Origin: Solibacillus daqui
Lineage (GTDB): Bacteria; Bacillota; Bacilli; Bacillales_A; Planococcaceae
NCBI RefSeq assembly: GCF_028747805.1
Contig: NZ_CP114887.1
Span: 2,659,501-2,723,500 of the forward strand
Length of the DNA: 64,000 bases
Direction of reading: 5' to 3'
Within the stretch, counting starts at the first letter, position 1, and every line of letters begins with the position of its first letter. Below are positions 9,119 through 20,958 of the stretch, in pieces. A program made the position numbers and the translations under genes. The notes below the pieces were generated by a model. It searched no databases, was not told the origin of the DNA, and saw only the letters and a program-made list of their open reading frames with translations.

Positions 9119-10025
9119 GTTCTAACCACCGTATAATACTTTCATAAACTTTTTCTTTTCCAATTTCATTTAAAATTTCATGGCGCATACCTTCAAACAG
9201 TTGAACCTTCACATGTTCAACACCAGCATCTACTAATTGTTTCCCTACCTTTAGTACACCTTTCGCTTGTTTTTCACCTACCGGGTCATGCGTTCCACTA
9301 ACTAGTAATATTTTCAAATTAGGACGAATACTCACATTGCCAGAATGATTGTCAAGCGTTGCCATCGCACCTGTTAAATCGGCATAAAATTGATTCGTTG
9401 ATACAAAGCCACAAAAAGGGTCGTTGATATACTTTTGCACTTCAGTATGGTCAGACGTTAGCCAATCAAATTCAGTTTTTGGATTTGGCACTTGTGCATT
9501 AAAGGTACCAAAGCTTAATTGATTCATTAATTTACTTGGTTCTGCCGGTCCCTTTAAATGTACAAGTTGACTTGCAAGTACATGACCGGCTTTATGCATG
9601 AGAGACGATGAGCCTGTTCCACTTAAAATAAGACGCTCTATTTCCACGCTATACTTTTGTGTGAAACGACGCGCGATAAATGAGCCCATACTATGCCCAA
9701 ATAAAATGGGCTTGCCTAGATCCTGTAATTTAAGCTGTTCTAAAATTTCCCGTACGTCTTCTACTACCCTTTCAAATCCATTTTCCAAATCAAAATAACC
9801 AAGTATACCATTATTCGCAGCGGTGTAACCATGTCCACGATGATCATGTGTCGTGACATAGTATCCTTGCGCACATAGCACTTCCGCAAACGGCTCATAG
9901 CGTTCACTATGCTCAGCCATCCCATGTAAAATATGGATATGCTTTTTCGGATGTTGCGGTTTAAATGTTCGTACAAAAATATCGTAACCATCTGACATTG
10001 TTACATAAAATGTATTTTTCTCCAT
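9111..10025 (-). CDS. Alpha/beta hydrolase, monoacylglycerol lipase-like
   Basis: 304 residues of the Hydrolase_4 (lysophospholipase / monoacylglycerol lipase) group. [14 protein letters not shown] marks the oxyanion region, GHSMGS holds the nucleophile serine near residue 114, and SGTHDPVG and GMRHEILNE supply the acid and the histidine. No signal peptide, so cytoplasmic. It overlaps miaA and starts after GGGGTGATGGT. The physiological substrate is unknown. Confidence 0.85.
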   Translation of the reverse strand: MEKNTFYVTMSDGYDIFVRTFKPQHPKKHIHILHGMAEHSERYEPFAEVLCAQGYYVTTHDHRGHGYTAANNGILGYFDLENGFERVVEDVREILEQLKLQDLGKPILFGHSMGSFIARRFTQKYSVEIERLILSGTGSSSLMHKAGHVLASQLVHLKGPAEPSKLMNQLSFGTFNAQVPNPKTEFDWLTSDHTEVQKYINDPFCGFVSTNQFYADLTGAMATLDNHSGNVSIRPNLKILLVSGTHDPVGEKQAKGVLKVGKQLVDAGVEHVKVQLFEGMRHEILNEIGKEKVYESIIRWLEHE

Positions 10026-10087
10026 ACCATCACCCCATCGTTTTATTAGTTAATTTGAGTCTTAGCACTCTCTGAATGCATTTAATA

Positions 10088-11977
10088 TTACATCACACGT
10101 TTGAACATTTTTTCTACCTCATATGATGTAAAATGAATGAGTACCGGGCGCCCATGTGGACAAGTAAATGGATTATCCGCTTTGCGTAAGTCTTCAATTA
10201 ATCGCTGCATTTGTTGCTTATCTAAATAGTGATTTGCCTTAATTGATTTTTTACAACTCATCATAATGGCCGCGTCTTCTCGTAGTTTCTTTATATCTGC
10301 TTTACTTGCATTCAATACTTGTTCAATCAGTTCCTCAATAATTTCTTGTTCCTCACCTTTTGGAAACCAGGTCGGATATTCACGTACAACAAATGACGAA
10401 TGTCCAAATTCCTCAAGAAACACGCCGACTTCTTCCAGTTCGTGTTTCGATTCTTTTAATCGCAATGCTTCATCCGCTGAATAATGGAATGTGAGCGGCA
10501 TTAAAAGTGCTTGACGTTCATTAACATTCACTTCACCTACTTTGTCACGGAAAAATTCGTATTTAATCCGTTCTTGTGCAGCATGCTGGTCGATTAAATA
10601 AAAGCCGTCCTCCATTTGTGCAACGATGTATGTGCCGTGAATTTGTCCAACGATCTCAACTTGCGGGAAATGAAGTTTCTCTTTTTCGGGCAATTCTTCC
10701 ACCTTCAAAGATTCCTCGAAATCGGGCTGAACATTTAGTGGCGGGTCAGTTTCTTCAATAAAGGATTTTGTTATTGGTTCTTGCATACTTTGCTCGATTG
10801 CAGATGGCTGTTTTGTTGGCGCAGGTGCATATGGCTCTTTAATTACAATTGGCTCTGAAGATAAGCGCTCAACTATTGAATTCATTTTCGATGCGTCAAA
10901 GGTTGGCTTTGATGCTTTTTGTGGATTCCAAATATTCAACTGCTCATTCGGTACTCGTACGGGCTTTTCTTTTTTCTCAGCCAACGGAATTCGAATAACA
11001 TCTCGGATTGATGCACGGATTGTATCTTCAATGAGCTTTAACAATTCCGGCTCTTTACTTAAGCGTACTTGATGCTTCGCTGGGTGCACGTTAACATCAG
11101 TTAACTGTGGATCACCTTCCACATACAATAGCACAATTGGAAAACGCTCAATCGGTAAATACGTATGATACGCATCGGTAATCGCTTTTTGAATGACGAA
11201 GTGCTTTACCCAACGCCCATTCACAAAGAGTGAAATATAGTTTTTCGATGCACGTGTTACTTCCGGTAAGCTTGCAAAACCGTGAATTTTATAGTCATTA
11301 TTACTTCCTTCAAAGGCTAGCATTTTCTTAGCATTATGCACGCCATAAATTGCTGCTAGCACTTGTTGTACTTGTCCACGACCGTTTGTTTGTAGCAGTG
11401 TTTGTCCATTATGCACAAGTTTTATCGCCACTTCAGGATAGCCAAGCGCAATACGATTAACAAAATCAATCGTATGCCCTAGTTCGGTTTGAATCGTTTT
11501 CAAATATTTTAAACGCGCTGGCGTATTGTAAAATAAATGCGCCACCGTAATATCTGTCCCTCGTCGAAGTGCTGTAGGTTTATGCTCTTTTAAATGGCCA
11601 CCCTCTAAATAAAGATGTACCCCACCATTGCCATCAGACGTCCGCAATGTCAACTTTGAAACCGAGGCAATCGATGCCAATGCCTCACCACGAAAGCCTA
11701 ATGTTCGAATCCGAAACAAATCCTGTTCTTTTTCAATTTTGGATGTAGCATGTCGAGAAAAAGATAAAAGCGCATCTTCTTCGTCCATGCCACTGCCATT
11801 ATCAACCACTTGAATAGAGCTAAGACCCGCTTCTTCAAGAAAAATTTCAAGTGACGTACTGCCTGCATCAATCGCGTTTTCTACAAGCTCTTTAACAACT
11901 GATGATGGGCGTTCTACTACTTCACCGGCCGCAATTTTATTCGATAGCCATTCGTCCATAATTTGAATTTTTCCCAT
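10088..11977 (-). CDS. mutL: DNA mismatch repair protein MutL
   Basis: 629 residues. GHKL ATPase motifs at the N-terminus ([28 protein letters not shown]), a variable linker at about 340-430 and a C-terminal nicking endonuclease domain with [12 protein letters not shown] and CPHGRP. The DQHA-x2-E-x4-E motif shows that this is the endonuclease type found in bacteria without MutH. It lies 13 bases after mutS and starts after AGGAGG. Confidence 0.96.
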   Translation of the reverse strand: MGKIQIMDEWLSNKIAAGEVVERPSSVVKELVENAIDAGSTSLEIFLEEAGLSSIQVVDNGSGMDEEDALLSFSRHATSKIEKEQDLFRIRTLGFRGEALASIASVSKLTLRTSDGNGGVHLYLEGGHLKEHKPTALRRGTDITVAHLFYNTPARLKYLKTIQTELGHTIDFVNRIALGYPEVAIKLVHNGQTLLQTNGRGQVQQVLAAIYGVHNAKKMLAFEGSNNDYKIHGFASLPEVTRASKNYISLFVNGRWVKHFVIQKAITDAYHTYLPIERFPIVLLYVEGDPQLTDVNVHPAKHQVRLSKEPELLKLIEDTIRASIRDVIRIPLAEKKEKPVRVPNEQLNIWNPQKASKPTFDASKMNSIVERLSSEPIVIKEPYAPAPTKQPSAIEQSMQEPITKSFIEETDPPLNVQPDFEESLKVEELPEKEKLHFPQVEIVGQIHGTYIVAQMEDGFYLIDQHAAQERIKYEFFRDKVGEVNVNERQALLMPLTFHYSADEALRLKESKHELEEVGVFLEEFGHSSFVVREYPTWFPKGEEQEIIEELIEQVLNASKADIKKLREDAAIMMSCKKSIKANHYLDKQQMQRLIEDLRKADNPFTCPHGRPVLIHFTSYEVEKMFKRVM

Positions 11978-11990
11978 GCGAATCTCCTCC

Positions 11991-14615
11991 TTAGTTATTT
12001 CCTAATAACTTTTGCTGTAATTCATACAGTAACGTCATTGCTTGCATTGGTGTTGTGCCCATCACATTTAATTTCGTTAATGTATCTAGCACTTGTTGCT
12101 GTTCAGGTGACAATGTTGGCTCATCACGTAAGCTAAACAACGATAATTGCAATTCATCTTCCGCTACTTTTGTAGGTGTTGTTGCAACAGACTCAGGTTG
12201 CTTTAATTCTACTGCTTGTGCAATTGGCGCGAGTTTTTCTGAATGTCCTGCTTCAAATTGTGCTAATAGCACACGTGCACGCTGTAAAATTGCTTGTGGC
12301 ATTTCTGCAAGCTCGGCAACATGTACCCCGTAGCTTTTATCTGCCGCGCCTTTTTTCACCTTGTGTAAAAATACAACACGTCCATCTTGTTCTGTTGCAC
12401 TTACATGAACATTTTGTAGTCGCTCCAATTCCTGCTCTAAATCCGTCAGCTCATGGTAATGCGTTGAAAACAGTGTATTTGCCCCAATTTCAGTATGAAT
12501 GTATTCCATCATCGCCTGCGCTAAGCTCATACCATCATATGTTGATGTGCCGCGTCCAATTTCATCAAATAGTAGTAAACTCTTTTTCGTTGCGTGAGTA
12601 ATTGCGTGCTGTGACTCTAACATTTCAACCATAAATGTCGATTGTCCTGCTGCTAAATCATCCGCCGCCCCGATACGCGTGAAAATTTGGTCTGTAATCG
12701 GCAGCTCTGCTTCTGCTGCTGGTACATAGCAACCCATTTGCGCTAACACAACAATTAACGCCACTTGTCGCATATAGGTACTTTTCCCCGACATGTTAGG
12801 CCCCGTAATAAGCATCATATTTTTGTCTTCAGTTAATATGCAATCATTTGGTACATAGCTTTGTTTATTCAGCATTTTTTCTACGACCGGGTGACGACCT
12901 TCTACAATTTTTAATGCTCGACCTTCATGGAATACTGGCTTAGTAAAACGATATTTATCGGTTACCTCCGCGAAACTCATGAGGACATCTAATTCACTGA
13001 TGGACGCCGCTAGCTTTTGAACGCGTGGAATATACGTTTTTAATTGGTCACGCAATGCAACAAATAAATTATATTCTAACGCTAAACTTTGCTCTTCTGC
13101 ATTTAAAATAAGCGCTTCTTTCTCTTTCAATTCTTCTGTAATAAATCGTTCGGCATTCGCTAATGTTTGCTTCCGTTCAAAGCGCGCTAAATCGGTATTG
13201 CCTAAGTGTGATTTTGTAATTTCAATATAATAGCCAAACACACGATTATAACCAATCTTTAAATTTTTGATACCTGTTAATTCACGCTCTTTTTTTTCAA
13301 GCTGCGCAATCCAATCCTTACCATTGCGAGAGGCATCTCGGTATTCATCCAATTGCGCATTATAGCCATCACGTATTACATCGCCTTCCTTAATCGAGAT
13401 AGGCGGATGATCGGTAATGGCATGCGCCAACAATTGTTCAATATCTGCACATACATCTAATTGTTGACCAAGTGCCGTAGATTTTTCACGCCCACTATCA
13501 ATTAATTTTTGTTGAATCATCGGTACTTGGCGCAGTGATTCACGAAGTTGCGCTAAATCTCGTCCCCCTACTGAACCAAATGCGACACGACCCGCTAATC
13601 GTTCTAAATCATAGACATTTTTTAGTAATTCATTTAATTCTTGACGTAAGAAAAATTCTTCTAAAAATTCCGTAACAACGGTTTGGCGTGCTTCAATCGC
13701 TATTTTACTTGCAAGTGGTTGATGCATCCATTGTTTGAGCTTACGTCCTCCCATTGCTGTCACGGTTTCATCTAAAAGCCATAGCAATGTTCCTTTTGAA
13801 TCACCACCGCGAATAGATTGAATCAACTCTAAATTGCGTTTTGAATTCGTATCAATGCGCAAATAACTACTTGCCTCAGTAAACGTAAATGCTTGAATAT
13901 GTGAAAGTGAACGCATTTGTGTACGCTCTACATATTGTAACAAACGCTTAGCAACGCCTTGTAATTTTACCGGTAATTGTGCCACATAGTTTTCCGCACG
14001 AATGCCGTCCATTTCTTCTTTTTCAAGAGATAGCACAATGCCACTTGTATCTGCGAAATCCGATAATAGCAACTGCAATTGCTCTGTAACGATGACTTCC
14101 TTAATGGCATACGCTTGAAGTTGCTGAACCAATTCCTTTGCGCTACCTTCGATAATAGATGTATTGGCTTCTCCAGTCGAAACATCTAAATACGCAAAGG
14201 CTAACTCATTTGCCGATAGTTCCTCTGCAGCTGCAATAAAATGATTCGATTTTCCATCGAGTGCCTTACCCTCCATAATTGTTCCAGGTGTAATCACTTG
14301 TACGACCTCACGTTTTACAACACCTTTTGCATTTTTTGGGTCTTCTGTTTGTTCGCATACAGCTACTTTAAAGCCTTTAGCAACAAGTGTTTCAATGTAG
14401 CCTTGTGCTGAATGATGCGGCACCCCACACATCGGAATAGGATTATCCGTGTTACCTGCGCGTGCAGTTAAAGTTATTTCTAATAATTGTGATGCTTTAA
14501 TAGCGTCCTCAAAAAATAGCTCATAAAAATCGCCTAAACGATAAAATAAAAACGCATCTTGAAAATCTTGTTTGACGAGCAAATATTGCTGCATCATCGG
14601 TGTATATGTAGTCAT
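11991..14615 (-). CDS. mutS: DNA mismatch repair protein MutS
   Basis: 874 residues, full length. The N-terminal mismatch-binding domain carries the Phe-x-Glu pair in [15 protein letters not shown]. The ATPase shows Walker [26 protein letters not shown] and [10 protein letters not shown]-terminal helix-turn-helix dimerises the protein. It scans for mispairs and recruits the MutL encoded directly downstream. Start after GAGGG; a short AT-rich spacer separates it from cotE. Confidence 0.97.
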   Translation of the reverse strand: MTTYTPMMQQYLLVKQDFQDAFLFYRLGDFYELFFEDAIKASQLLEITLTARAGNTDNPIPMCGVPHHSAQGYIETLVAKGFKVAVCEQTEDPKNAKGVVKREVVQVITPGTIMEGKALDGKSNHFIAAAEELSANELAFAYLDVSTGEANTSIIEGSAKELVQQLQAYAIKEVIVTEQLQLLLSDFADTSGIVLSLEKEEMDGIRAENYVAQLPVKLQGVAKRLLQYVERTQMRSLSHIQAFTFTEASSYLRIDTNSKRNLELIQSIRGGDSKGTLLWLLDETVTAMGGRKLKQWMHQPLASKIAIEARQTVVTEFLEEFFLRQELNELLKNVYDLERLAGRVAFGSVGGRDLAQLRESLRQVPMIQQKLIDSGREKSTALGQQLDVCADIEQLLAHAITDHPPISIKEGDVIRDGYNAQLDEYRDASRNGKDWIAQLEKKERELTGIKNLKIGYNRVFGYYIEITKSHLGNTDLARFERKQTLANAERFITEELKEKEALILNAEEQSLALEYNLFVALRDQLKTYIPRVQKLAASISELDVLMSFAEVTDKYRFTKPVFHEGRALKIVEGRHPVVEKMLNKQSYVPNDCILTEDKNMMLITGPNMSGKSTYMRQVALIVVLAQMGCYVPAAEAELPITDQIFTRIGAADDLAAGQSTFMVEMLESQHAITHATKKSLLLFDEIGRGTSTYDGMSLAQAMMEYIHTEIGANTLFSTHYHELTDLEQELERLQNVHVSATEQDGRVVFLHKVKKGAADKSYGVHVAELAEMPQAILQRARVLLAQFEAGHSEKLAPIAQAVELKQPESVATTPTKVAEDELQLSLFSLRDEPTLSPEQQQVLDTLTKLNVMGTTPMQAMTLLYELQQKLLGNN

Positions 14616-14709
14616 TAATTGTTTCCCTCATTTACTAAACTTGTACTAGTTATTATACCACTAGCTTCGCGATTTTCCTTATGCTCGCTATTAGAAAAAC
14701 ATGACAGAC

Positions 14710-14744
14710 AAAAAAAACGCTCAAGCACTGAACTGTACTTGAGC
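14710..14744 (-). terminator. cotE terminator
   Basis: GCTCAAG/CTTGAGC outer stem with a long imperfect inner stem, followed by eight T on the minus strand. It lies just past the cotE stop. Confidence 0.8.
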
Positions 14745-14751
14745 AAAATCA

Positions 14752-15336
14752 TTATGAAAATGATGATGAATCAAATTCCGCTTTTTCGGAACTAGATGAC
14801 GATGAGGATGAGGATGAGGATGAAGATGAGCTCGAAGTACTTCTAGAATCATGTGAGCTTTCATCATATGACCACTCTTCCTCGTAATCTGTTGGATGTA
14901 CATTGATAACAACAGTTGTTTCTCCGATAATTTCAACTAAAAATTCACGTTCAATTGATACTTGGATCTTATCACCTGATTTTGTAATGATCGCTTCTAT
15001 ACAGTTCGGCTGCTGTAAGACACGCATTTTCACATCGTTAGAATCAACTTCTACTCCATCACGAAAAGATAACTTAATACGATCTTTATAAGCAATCGTT
15101 TCCGTATGAACCGCTGTTTTTGAGTGATTACTATACGCATACCAAACATTCACATCAAATTTACCTGTTACATCAACAAATTTACCATTACGCTTTGCTT
15201 GGCATTGATGGTTTATAACCCAGCAACCTAAAATACTTGTCGGCGCATTTGGCGGACATAGTAATTCTTTGGATTCGGTTCTCTTTTTCCCCTTCGCTAC
15301 CACCGCTCTTGTTACAATTTGACGCAAACGCTTCAC
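14752..15336 (-). CDS. cotE: Outer spore coat morphogenetic protein CotE
   Basis: 194 residues. The conserved body (IVTRAVVAKGKK, NAPTSILGCWVINH, DVNVWYAYSNHSKT) identifies CotE, which assembles the outer spore coat. The C-terminus differs: residues ~165-185 are an almost pure serine run encoded by alternating TCA/TCC codons, a 6-bp tandem repeat prone to slippage, in place of the acidic tail. The start is GTG at 15336 after AGGAGAG. The position before mutS-mutL matches Bacillus. Confidence 0.93.
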   Translation of the reverse strand: MKRLRQIVTRAVVAKGKKRTESKELLCPPNAPTSILGCWVINHQCQAKRNGKFVDVTGKFDVNVWYAYSNHSKTAVHTETIAYKDRIKLSFRDGVEVDSNDVKMRVLQQPNCIEAIITKSGDKIQVSIEREFLVEIIGETTVVINVHPTDYEEEWSYDESSHDSRSTSSSSSSSSSSSSSSSSEKAEFDSSSFS

Positions 15337-15479
15337 GAAAACTTCTCTCCTTTCTTAACTATTGCTAATGTATGCGATAAGTGCCTAATTGGTGAAGGAA
15401 CAAAAACATCATTATCAAATGTTAATTGAACCGAACTTAATCATAACCTTCCTTGCGATAACGGTTGTTTTTGCAACAA

Positions 15480-15693
15480 AAAAGGGAGTGTCCTAGATGT
15501 ATTTCTGGGACACTCCCTTTGCGCCGAGGATGGAGGCTAGCACGAAGCTAGTCATGAATGCGTTGTCACAGGATGTGACGGTTTTAGCATTCGTTCTTTT
15601 ATTCTGACCACCGCAGAAGCACCACCTAAAGCGGATTATTACTACACGAGGCTTGCACTGTCCAAAAAGTAGCGACTTTTTGGACAGCCCCAA
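15480..15693 (-). repeat. ~215-bp intergenic repeat, copy 2 (inverted)
   Basis: Reverse complement of the repeat at 7298-7512, with roughly 75-80 percent identity by eye. The end hairpins GGGAGTGTCC/GGACACTCCC and CTGTCCAAAAAG/CTTTTTGGACAG are kept, with compensatory stem changes between the copies (GTCTGTCC here becomes GAGTGTCC on both arms). The body keeps CCTGTGACAACGCATTCAT and GCGCAAAGGG. It separates cotE from the EAL gene. No coding content is credible. Confidence 0.75.
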
Positions 15694-15698
15694 GTTTT

Positions 15699-17882
15699 TT
15701 AAACTGGTACTGATACCTCAAGTAATTTATTAATTTCCTCTAGCGGTAACGGTTTGAAATAATAGTAGCCTTGCCCGGTTTGACAGCCAAGACGTTTTAA
15801 CTCCTCGTGCTGTTCCTCTGTTTCAATACCTTCTGCTACGGATATCATATTTAAATTTTTTGACAGCTGAATAATCGTTTTAACAACAGCATTCATGCGT
15901 GGATCTGCTAAATTATCGACAAAACTTTTATCTATTTTAATCTCTTCAAATGGCAACTTTTGTAAATAACTTAATGAAGAGTAGCCCACGCCAAAATCAT
16001 CAATGGCTGTATCAATCCCATTCGCTTTCAGTTCATTAATAATTTTTTTAGCGCGCATCACATTATCCAGTTCAATGCTTTCGGTAATTTCAAATTTTAT
16101 GTACTTAGGGTCTATGTTGTAACTTTCAATTAATGTAATCGAATTTTCGACAAAGCCGGCATTATAGAAATGGCTTGGCGAAATATTGACTGACACTTGA
16201 TACAGCTTTAAACCTAATGCTGCACGTTCTTCTAGCCATTGTAATACTTTTCGTAAAATGGCACGGTCAATTTTATAAATATTGCCCGTATTTTCTGCAA
16301 CCGGAATAAACACTGCTGGTGATACGAAGCCAATTTCTGATGATACCCATCGAGCTAGCGCCTCAAAGCTTTCGATCTCTCCTGTAGCGATGTTTACTTT
16401 TGGCTGTAACATTGGTAAAAACTCATTATTTTTCAAGCCTTTTGTAATATGCGCTAGCACATTCATTTCCTGTTCTACTGATTCAATTTGACTTTGCTCA
16501 AAACGTTTAACAACTGTACCTGAAGCCTTCAATGCATTTGATAATGCTATATCTGATTTACGAATTGCATCTATAAAAGGCTCATTTTTATTAAATGGTG
16601 CTGTCCCTATTTTTAGTGTCAAATACGTCTCTTTTTCATTTATATAGTAAGGCTCAAACAATATATCATCAATTTCTTGCTGGGGAATTCTAACCTGTTG
16701 GTTTCTAGTACGAGTAGCAACTATAATCGATGAACTCGTATAACGGGCAATGATTGAATCATCAAATGTAGACAATTTTTGTAAACGTCCTGCCAATTGC
16801 CTTAATATTTCATCACCAGCTTGTCGCCCTTGTAAATCCACAATATTTTGATATTCACCTGGTGCAATAATAAATAAGGCCCCTTCAAAGCCATGTTCAA
16901 TTAAAGACATCATTTTATTTTTGAAACGTTCGAAATTAGTTAAACCCGTTGTTGCATCTTGATATATCAATTGACGAATAGCGTATTTTTGCTCGTAATA
17001 TTTCACGGCAAGTGTAACAATCGGCACAACTCGATTTAAAAATTTGAAATCTGCTGCCAATGGTTCTGCTTGTTGTTCAAAATATACTGAAAATAATCCA
17101 ATAATTTTCCCTTCTGTATTTAAGATAGGTTGGCTCCATAATGATACAAATGGGTGCTTTTCAATTAGCGGTTTAAATATTTCATTGTACCTAGATTCAC
17201 TTAAGTTTTTAATAATGAACGGTTTTTTGATTGAGGTATTTTCATTAAAAGTTAACCCCACCAATAGCAACTCTTCATCAAAGAAATGTATTTCCTCCGT
17301 TAAATCTCCATAAACATACTTCATACGATTGTAATCATCTACTAGGACAATCGAATTAAAACATTTCTTACCAAATGTAGCACTAACCGTACTACAAATT
17401 TTATTCATTATTTGCTCAAACGAATCGCCATTTTCTAAACTAAAGTATACTTCTCTTTCCAGTTCAATCAACGCCTCGACATTTATCGAATCAGTTAAAT
17501 CCCTCATCATCAGTACGCTATATTGTAATTCACCGTACTGATTATGCATGGGTATTATATTCACTTCATTCCAAAAGTTCGACCCATCTTTACGATAATG
17601 TAGCGACGATGTTTTAAATGTTAAACCATTTTCAATACTTTCTTGAATCGCTTCTTCATTTAATAAATCCGTTTGTGGACCACGTAATTTATCGATCGTC
17701 ATTCCAATCATGTCATGCTCGTTATAATCTGTCATACGCGAAAAAACATGATTTACAAAGTCAATTGTATAGCCCTTTTTTGTATTGACAATAACAATTC
17801 CCGAATCAAGTTGTCTAGCCATTTGACATAACCAAAAATATAATTCTGCATCACTTAAACTTCGATTTTCGAATTCATTCAT
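15699..17882 (-). CDS. PAS-GAF-GGDEF-EAL c-di-GMP protein
   Basis: 727 residues, no membrane segment. A PAS domain (about 20-125), a GAF-like domain (about 145-295), a degenerate GGDEF domain in which the signature position reads YTSSSII, and a C-terminal EAL domain. The EAL part keeps EALARW, ENTGNIYKIDR, FEITES, DDFGVGYSSLSYL, IDKSFV and VAEGIET, i.e. all metal-binding acidic residues I can check. It is therefore probably a c-di-GMP phosphodiesterase gated by PAS/GAF signals, with a regulatory GGDEF. It stands alone between the repeat and ricA, not part of the conserved Bacillus order. Confidence 0.9.
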   Translation of the reverse strand: MNEFENRSLSDAELYFWLCQMARQLDSGIVIVNTKKGYTIDFVNHVFSRMTDYNEHDMIGMTIDKLRGPQTDLLNEEAIQESIENGLTFKTSSLHYRKDGSNFWNEVNIIPMHNQYGELQYSVLMMRDLTDSINVEALIELEREVYFSLENGDSFEQIMNKICSTVSATFGKKCFNSIVLVDDYNRMKYVYGDLTEEIHFFDEELLLVGLTFNENTSIKKPFIIKNLSESRYNEIFKPLIEKHPFVSLWSQPILNTEGKIIGLFSVYFEQQAEPLAADFKFLNRVVPIVTLAVKYYEQKYAIRQLIYQDATTGLTNFERFKNKMMSLIEHGFEGALFIIAPGEYQNIVDLQGRQAGDEILRQLAGRLQKLSTFDDSIIARYTSSSIIVATRTRNQQVRIPQQEIDDILFEPYYINEKETYLTLKIGTAPFNKNEPFIDAIRKSDIALSNALKASGTVVKRFEQSQIESVEQEMNVLAHITKGLKNNEFLPMLQPKVNIATGEIESFEALARWVSSEIGFVSPAVFIPVAENTGNIYKIDRAILRKVLQWLEERAALGLKLYQVSVNISPSHFYNAGFVENSITLIESYNIDPKYIKFEITESIELDNVMRAKKIINELKANGIDTAIDDFGVGYSSLSYLQKLPFEEIKIDKSFVDNLADPRMNAVVKTIIQLSKNLNMISVAEGIETEEQHEELKRLGCQTGQGYYYFKPLPLEEINKLLEVSVPV

Positions 17883-18191
17883 CTTCCATGTCCTTTCCTT
17901 TTATTCAAACTAATTCAATAGTATAGCAAAAAAACGGGAATTTAGAATGAATAATACCACATTTATTTATAACTATTTTCACTTAAATCAGTTACAAAAA
18001 AGTACTAAAGGACTAAATTAACATCTTTTTAGAACGCAATAGGGTTTATACCATTAAGTTTTATAGGTACAATATTACCATTAATTATTAACAAAAAAGG
18101 AATAACAAGTATTCCCATTAAATTACATCACAATTTTACATAAAAAGGACATTTCATAATTTCCCGATGTATATTTTTCATTTATTTTCAT
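17883..18191. other. AT-rich spacer upstream of the EAL gene
   Basis: About 310 bases, very AT-rich. It should carry the promoter of the EAL gene, but I see no convincing -35/-10 pair, RNA or small gene in it. Confidence 0.5.
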
Positions 18192-18238
18192 AAAAAAGGC
18201 TATTTAAATAAGCACATTTACTTATTTAAATAGCCTAG
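18192..18238 (-). terminator. ricA terminator
   Basis: A perfect 15-bp stem GGCTATTTAAATAAG/CTTATTTAAATAGCC with an eight-base loop and six T on the minus strand. Confidence 0.85.
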
Positions 18239-18248
18239 AATATTTATT

Positions 18249-18686
18249 TTATGAACAAGAACCTGGCACGCTATTACGTACTTTTGAACCTGTTTCTCCT
18301 TTTAATAGATCTCCACCTGTTGAAGCAATGACCTCATTAGTAACTGTATTGGCAATTGCATTAGATACTAACTGCAATAAGTCGTTTACATCTACTTGAG
18401 ATTGTTTAAACTGTTGTACTACTGGCAATTCGTCGATTTCTTTTTCAATATTTTCGATTTTTGTTTCCATTGTTTTTAATGCGCGCTCTTTCCCTAAGTG
18501 CTGGAAGTTAACCGCTTGTTTTTGAAGTGTTTTTAATGATGCGATTTTTTCACGTACAAATTGATTATCGTTAATTTGCTCTTCTGCCTTTTTGAAAAAC
18601 TCTACTTCTTCCGTGTTGGCAATCATATGGGCGATTTCTTTTGCTTTTTCTACGATTTCGTCTTTCGTATATACTTTTGTTGTCAT
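18249..18686 (-). CDS. ricA: RicA (YmcA) regulator subunit
   Basis: 145 residues, mainly helical (YlbF/YmcA family), ending in a conserved cysteine-containing tail (GSCS). In B. subtilis YmcA joins YlbF and YaaT in the RicAFT complex, which carries iron-sulfur clusters, assists RNase Y mRNA maturation and promotes Spo0A phosphorylation, competence and biofilm formation. Its ATG overlaps the miaB stop by four bases (ATGA) with GAGGTGG inside miaB, the same coupling as in Bacillus. Confidence 0.9.
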   Translation of the reverse strand: MTTKVYTKDEIVEKAKEIAHMIANTEEVEFFKKAEEQINDNQFVREKIASLKTLQKQAVNFQHLGKERALKTMETKIENIEKEIDELPVVQQFKQSQVDVNDLLQLVSNAIANTVTNEVIASTGGDLLKGETGSKVRNSVPGSCS

Positions 18687-20218
18687 TTTACGAATTCCAC
18701 CTCTTCTTTAACTTCTTCTACAAACTCACCCAGTAATGAGTAAGATTTTGCTTCTAAAATCTTCACTTGCACAAGCTTCCCAATATATTTTGGGTCTGCC
18801 TTAAAGTTTACAAGACGGTTTTTACGCGTATAGCCAGCTAAAACGTCATCTCGTCTTTTACTGCTGCCTTCAACTAAAACTTCTACGACTTGACCTTCTA
18901 GACCTTTTAATGCTTTAGCAGAAAATTCTTGAACAACTGCATTTAAGCGGTGCAGACGATCTTTCTTTTCTTGATCTGTTACGTTATCAACCATTTTCGC
19001 AGCGGGTGTGCCTTCACGTGGTGAGTAAATATACGTAAATGCCATGTCAAATCCAACTTGGCGATATAGATCAAGCGTTTCCTGGAATTGTTCCTCCGTT
19101 TCATTTGGATAACCAACAATGATGTCAGTCGTTAATGTAACATTCGGAATTGCTTCTTTAATTTTATCGACTAATTGTAGGAAATGCTCACGTGTGTACT
19201 TCCTGGCCATAATTTTCAATATTTCATTCGAGCCAGATTGTACTGGTAAGTGAATATGGTCAACTAAGTTTCCGCCATTCGATAACACTTCAATTAAATG
19301 ATCATCAAAATCACGTGGGTGACTAGTTGTGAAGCGAATACGTGGGATATCAATTTTGCGTAATTCGTCCATTAAATCACCTAAACGATATTCGATGTCC
19401 TCAAAGTCTTTACCGTATGCGTTAACATTTTGACCAAGCAACATAATCTCTTTATAACCTTGTGCTGCTAATTCTCTTACTTCTTGAATTATTTCTTCCG
19501 GTCGACGCGAACGCTCTTTACCTCGCGTATATGGAACGATACAGTATGTACAGAATTTGTCACAGCCGTACATAATATTTACCCAAGCTTTAATCGAACC
19601 AAGACGTTTTTTCGGTAAGTTTTCGATAACGTCCCCTTCTTTTGACCAAACCTCTACAACAAGCTCCTTTGACATGTAAGCCTCATGTAAAATATTTGGT
19701 AAGCGGTGAATATTATGTGTACCAAATACCATGTCAACATGTTGATACTGCTTTAAAATTTTGTTTACCACTGATTCTTCTTGCGACATACAGCCACAAA
19801 CACCAATTAGCATTTCTGGGTTTTTACGTTTATATTTTAACAAGAAGCCTAGCTCACCGAACACTTTGTTTTCAGCGTTTTCACGAATGGCACATGTGTT
19901 TAATAGCACCACATCCGCTTCTTCGATGATTTCAGTTGATGTGTAGCCAAGCTGCATGAAAATACCAGCCATTACTTCTGTATCATGTTCGTTCATTTGG
20001 CAGCCGTAAGTACGAATATAAAACTTACGATCATGTCCCATTCCTAAAAACTTCTCTTCAATATCAAAATCTTTATGGTATTTTACTTCTTCTTTCCCGC
20101 GTTTTTTCGCATCTTTCAGTGAAGGAGCTGTAAATACTTTCTCAAAATATTTACTATAGTCTTTTTCTTCTTTTGGTTGTTTAATCTGCTGACTTGCTAG
20201 TCGTTGTTCTTCATTCAT
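18683..20218 (-). CDS. miaB: tRNA-2-methylthio-N6-dimethylallyladenosine synthase
   Basis: 511 residues. Radical-SAM methylthiotransferase: an N-terminal UPF0004 domain with three cluster cysteines ([25 protein letters not shown]), the radical-SAM triad CDKFCTYC near residue 220 and a C-terminal TRAM domain. It adds the 2-methylthio group to i6A37 made by MiaA. Start after GGGGGG. The first ~65 residues are the long N-terminal extension seen in Bacillales. Confidence 0.96.
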   Translation of the reverse strand: MNEEQRLASQQIKQPKEEKDYSKYFEKVFTAPSLKDAKKRGKEEVKYHKDFDIEEKFLGMGHDRKFYIRTYGCQMNEHDTEVMAGIFMQLGYTSTEIIEEADVVLLNTCAIRENAENKVFGELGFLLKYKRKNPEMLIGVCGCMSQEESVVNKILKQYQHVDMVFGTHNIHRLPNILHEAYMSKELVVEVWSKEGDVIENLPKKRLGSIKAWVNIMYGCDKFCTYCIVPYTRGKERSRRPEEIIQEVRELAAQGYKEIMLLGQNVNAYGKDFEDIEYRLGDLMDELRKIDIPRIRFTTSHPRDFDDHLIEVLSNGGNLVDHIHLPVQSGSNEILKIMARKYTREHFLQLVDKIKEAIPNVTLTTDIIVGYPNETEEQFQETLDLYRQVGFDMAFTYIYSPREGTPAAKMVDNVTDQEKKDRLHRLNAVVQEFSAKALKGLEGQVVEVLVEGSSKRRDDVLAGYTRKNRLVNFKADPKYIGKLVQVKILEAKSYSLLGEFVEEVKEEVEFVK

Positions 20219-20294
20219 CGACTATTTGCCCCCCTATCATTTATTACAATTACTCATTTCAACATTATAGCGAACAGTAGCTAGTAGTTACAAG

Positions 20295-20639
20295 TTAGTC
20301 GACGAATTGTTTATAACTATTTATGTCATTTGTACGCAAAATTGTAAGAAATGTGACACTTAATTTGATTACTTGTGACCAATTCATTGCATATTGTGCT
20401 TCAAACTGATGTTTTGGCAGTTTTAAAACATCTTGAAATAACTTTTTTGCATCGAGCTGCTGTTCATTTAAATACGCTAAAAATGCTAAAAACAGTTTGT
20501 GGTCCTCTACTGCCAACTCTTTACTTTCTAACAGCGCGTCCATGCGATCTCCTGGCGAATTGGCCCGTTCAAATAACTTCCCTAATAGGAGCTCTAGCTT
20601 TTCATTTTTATACTGTAAAAAATCAAAAATGTTCGACAT
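20295..20639 (-). CDS. Conserved hypothetical, small helical protein
   Basis: 114 residues, helical, no signal or membrane segment; I do not recognise a family. The start at 20639 has a very good site (GGAGGTG). It is the first gene of the minus-strand miaB-ricA block, 76 bases upstream of miaB, and may be co-transcribed with it. Confidence 0.7.
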   Translation of the reverse strand: MSNIFDFLQYKNEKLELLLGKLFERANSPGDRMDALLESKELAVEDHKLFLAFLAYLNEQQLDAKKLFQDVLKLPKHQFEAQYAMNWSQVIKLSVTFLTILRTNDINSYKQFVD

Positions 20640-20761
20640 GCTGCACCTCCGCAAATTTGGTGGTGATTTCCTTATTAACTGTAGCAGATTTTAGTGGTTT
20701 TCTCATTAGAATAGTAAAAGACAGAAAGATTACCTCTCCTGCCTTCACATTAATTATACAA

Positions 20762-20958
20762 TTACTTTTTTATCGATTTTAGTACCGTGATGAGTGCTTT
20801 TTCCTTTGCACTGTAAAGATTTAATTCATTTTTATAAATATCCGTTGTATTGAGTATTTTTATAATGGTGCCATTATCAATTGTAGATTACGTACAACTG
20901 TTTCTTCCTCAATAACTTTCCTTTCTACTATAGTAATAGTCTCTTTCCAAACAAACAT
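20762..20958 (-). pseudogene. Frameshifted small gene remnant
   Basis: From ATG at 20958 the frame reads MFVWKETITIVERKVIEEE and stops early. A one-base shift near 20895 restores a frame that ends STIDNGTIIKILNTTDIYKN...LKSIKK at 20762. Together they would make a ~65-residue charged protein of unknown family. The spacer it sits in (20640-21260) holds nothing else I can name. Confidence 0.35.

Noticed and set aside
12055..12601. Plus-strand frames opposite mutS
   Set aside because: Codon shadow of mutS; no start signals and no recognisable domains.
15493..15693. 66-residue minus-strand frame
   Set aside because: It lies wholly inside the structured intergenic repeat; the other copy does not keep the frame, and there is no ribosome site.
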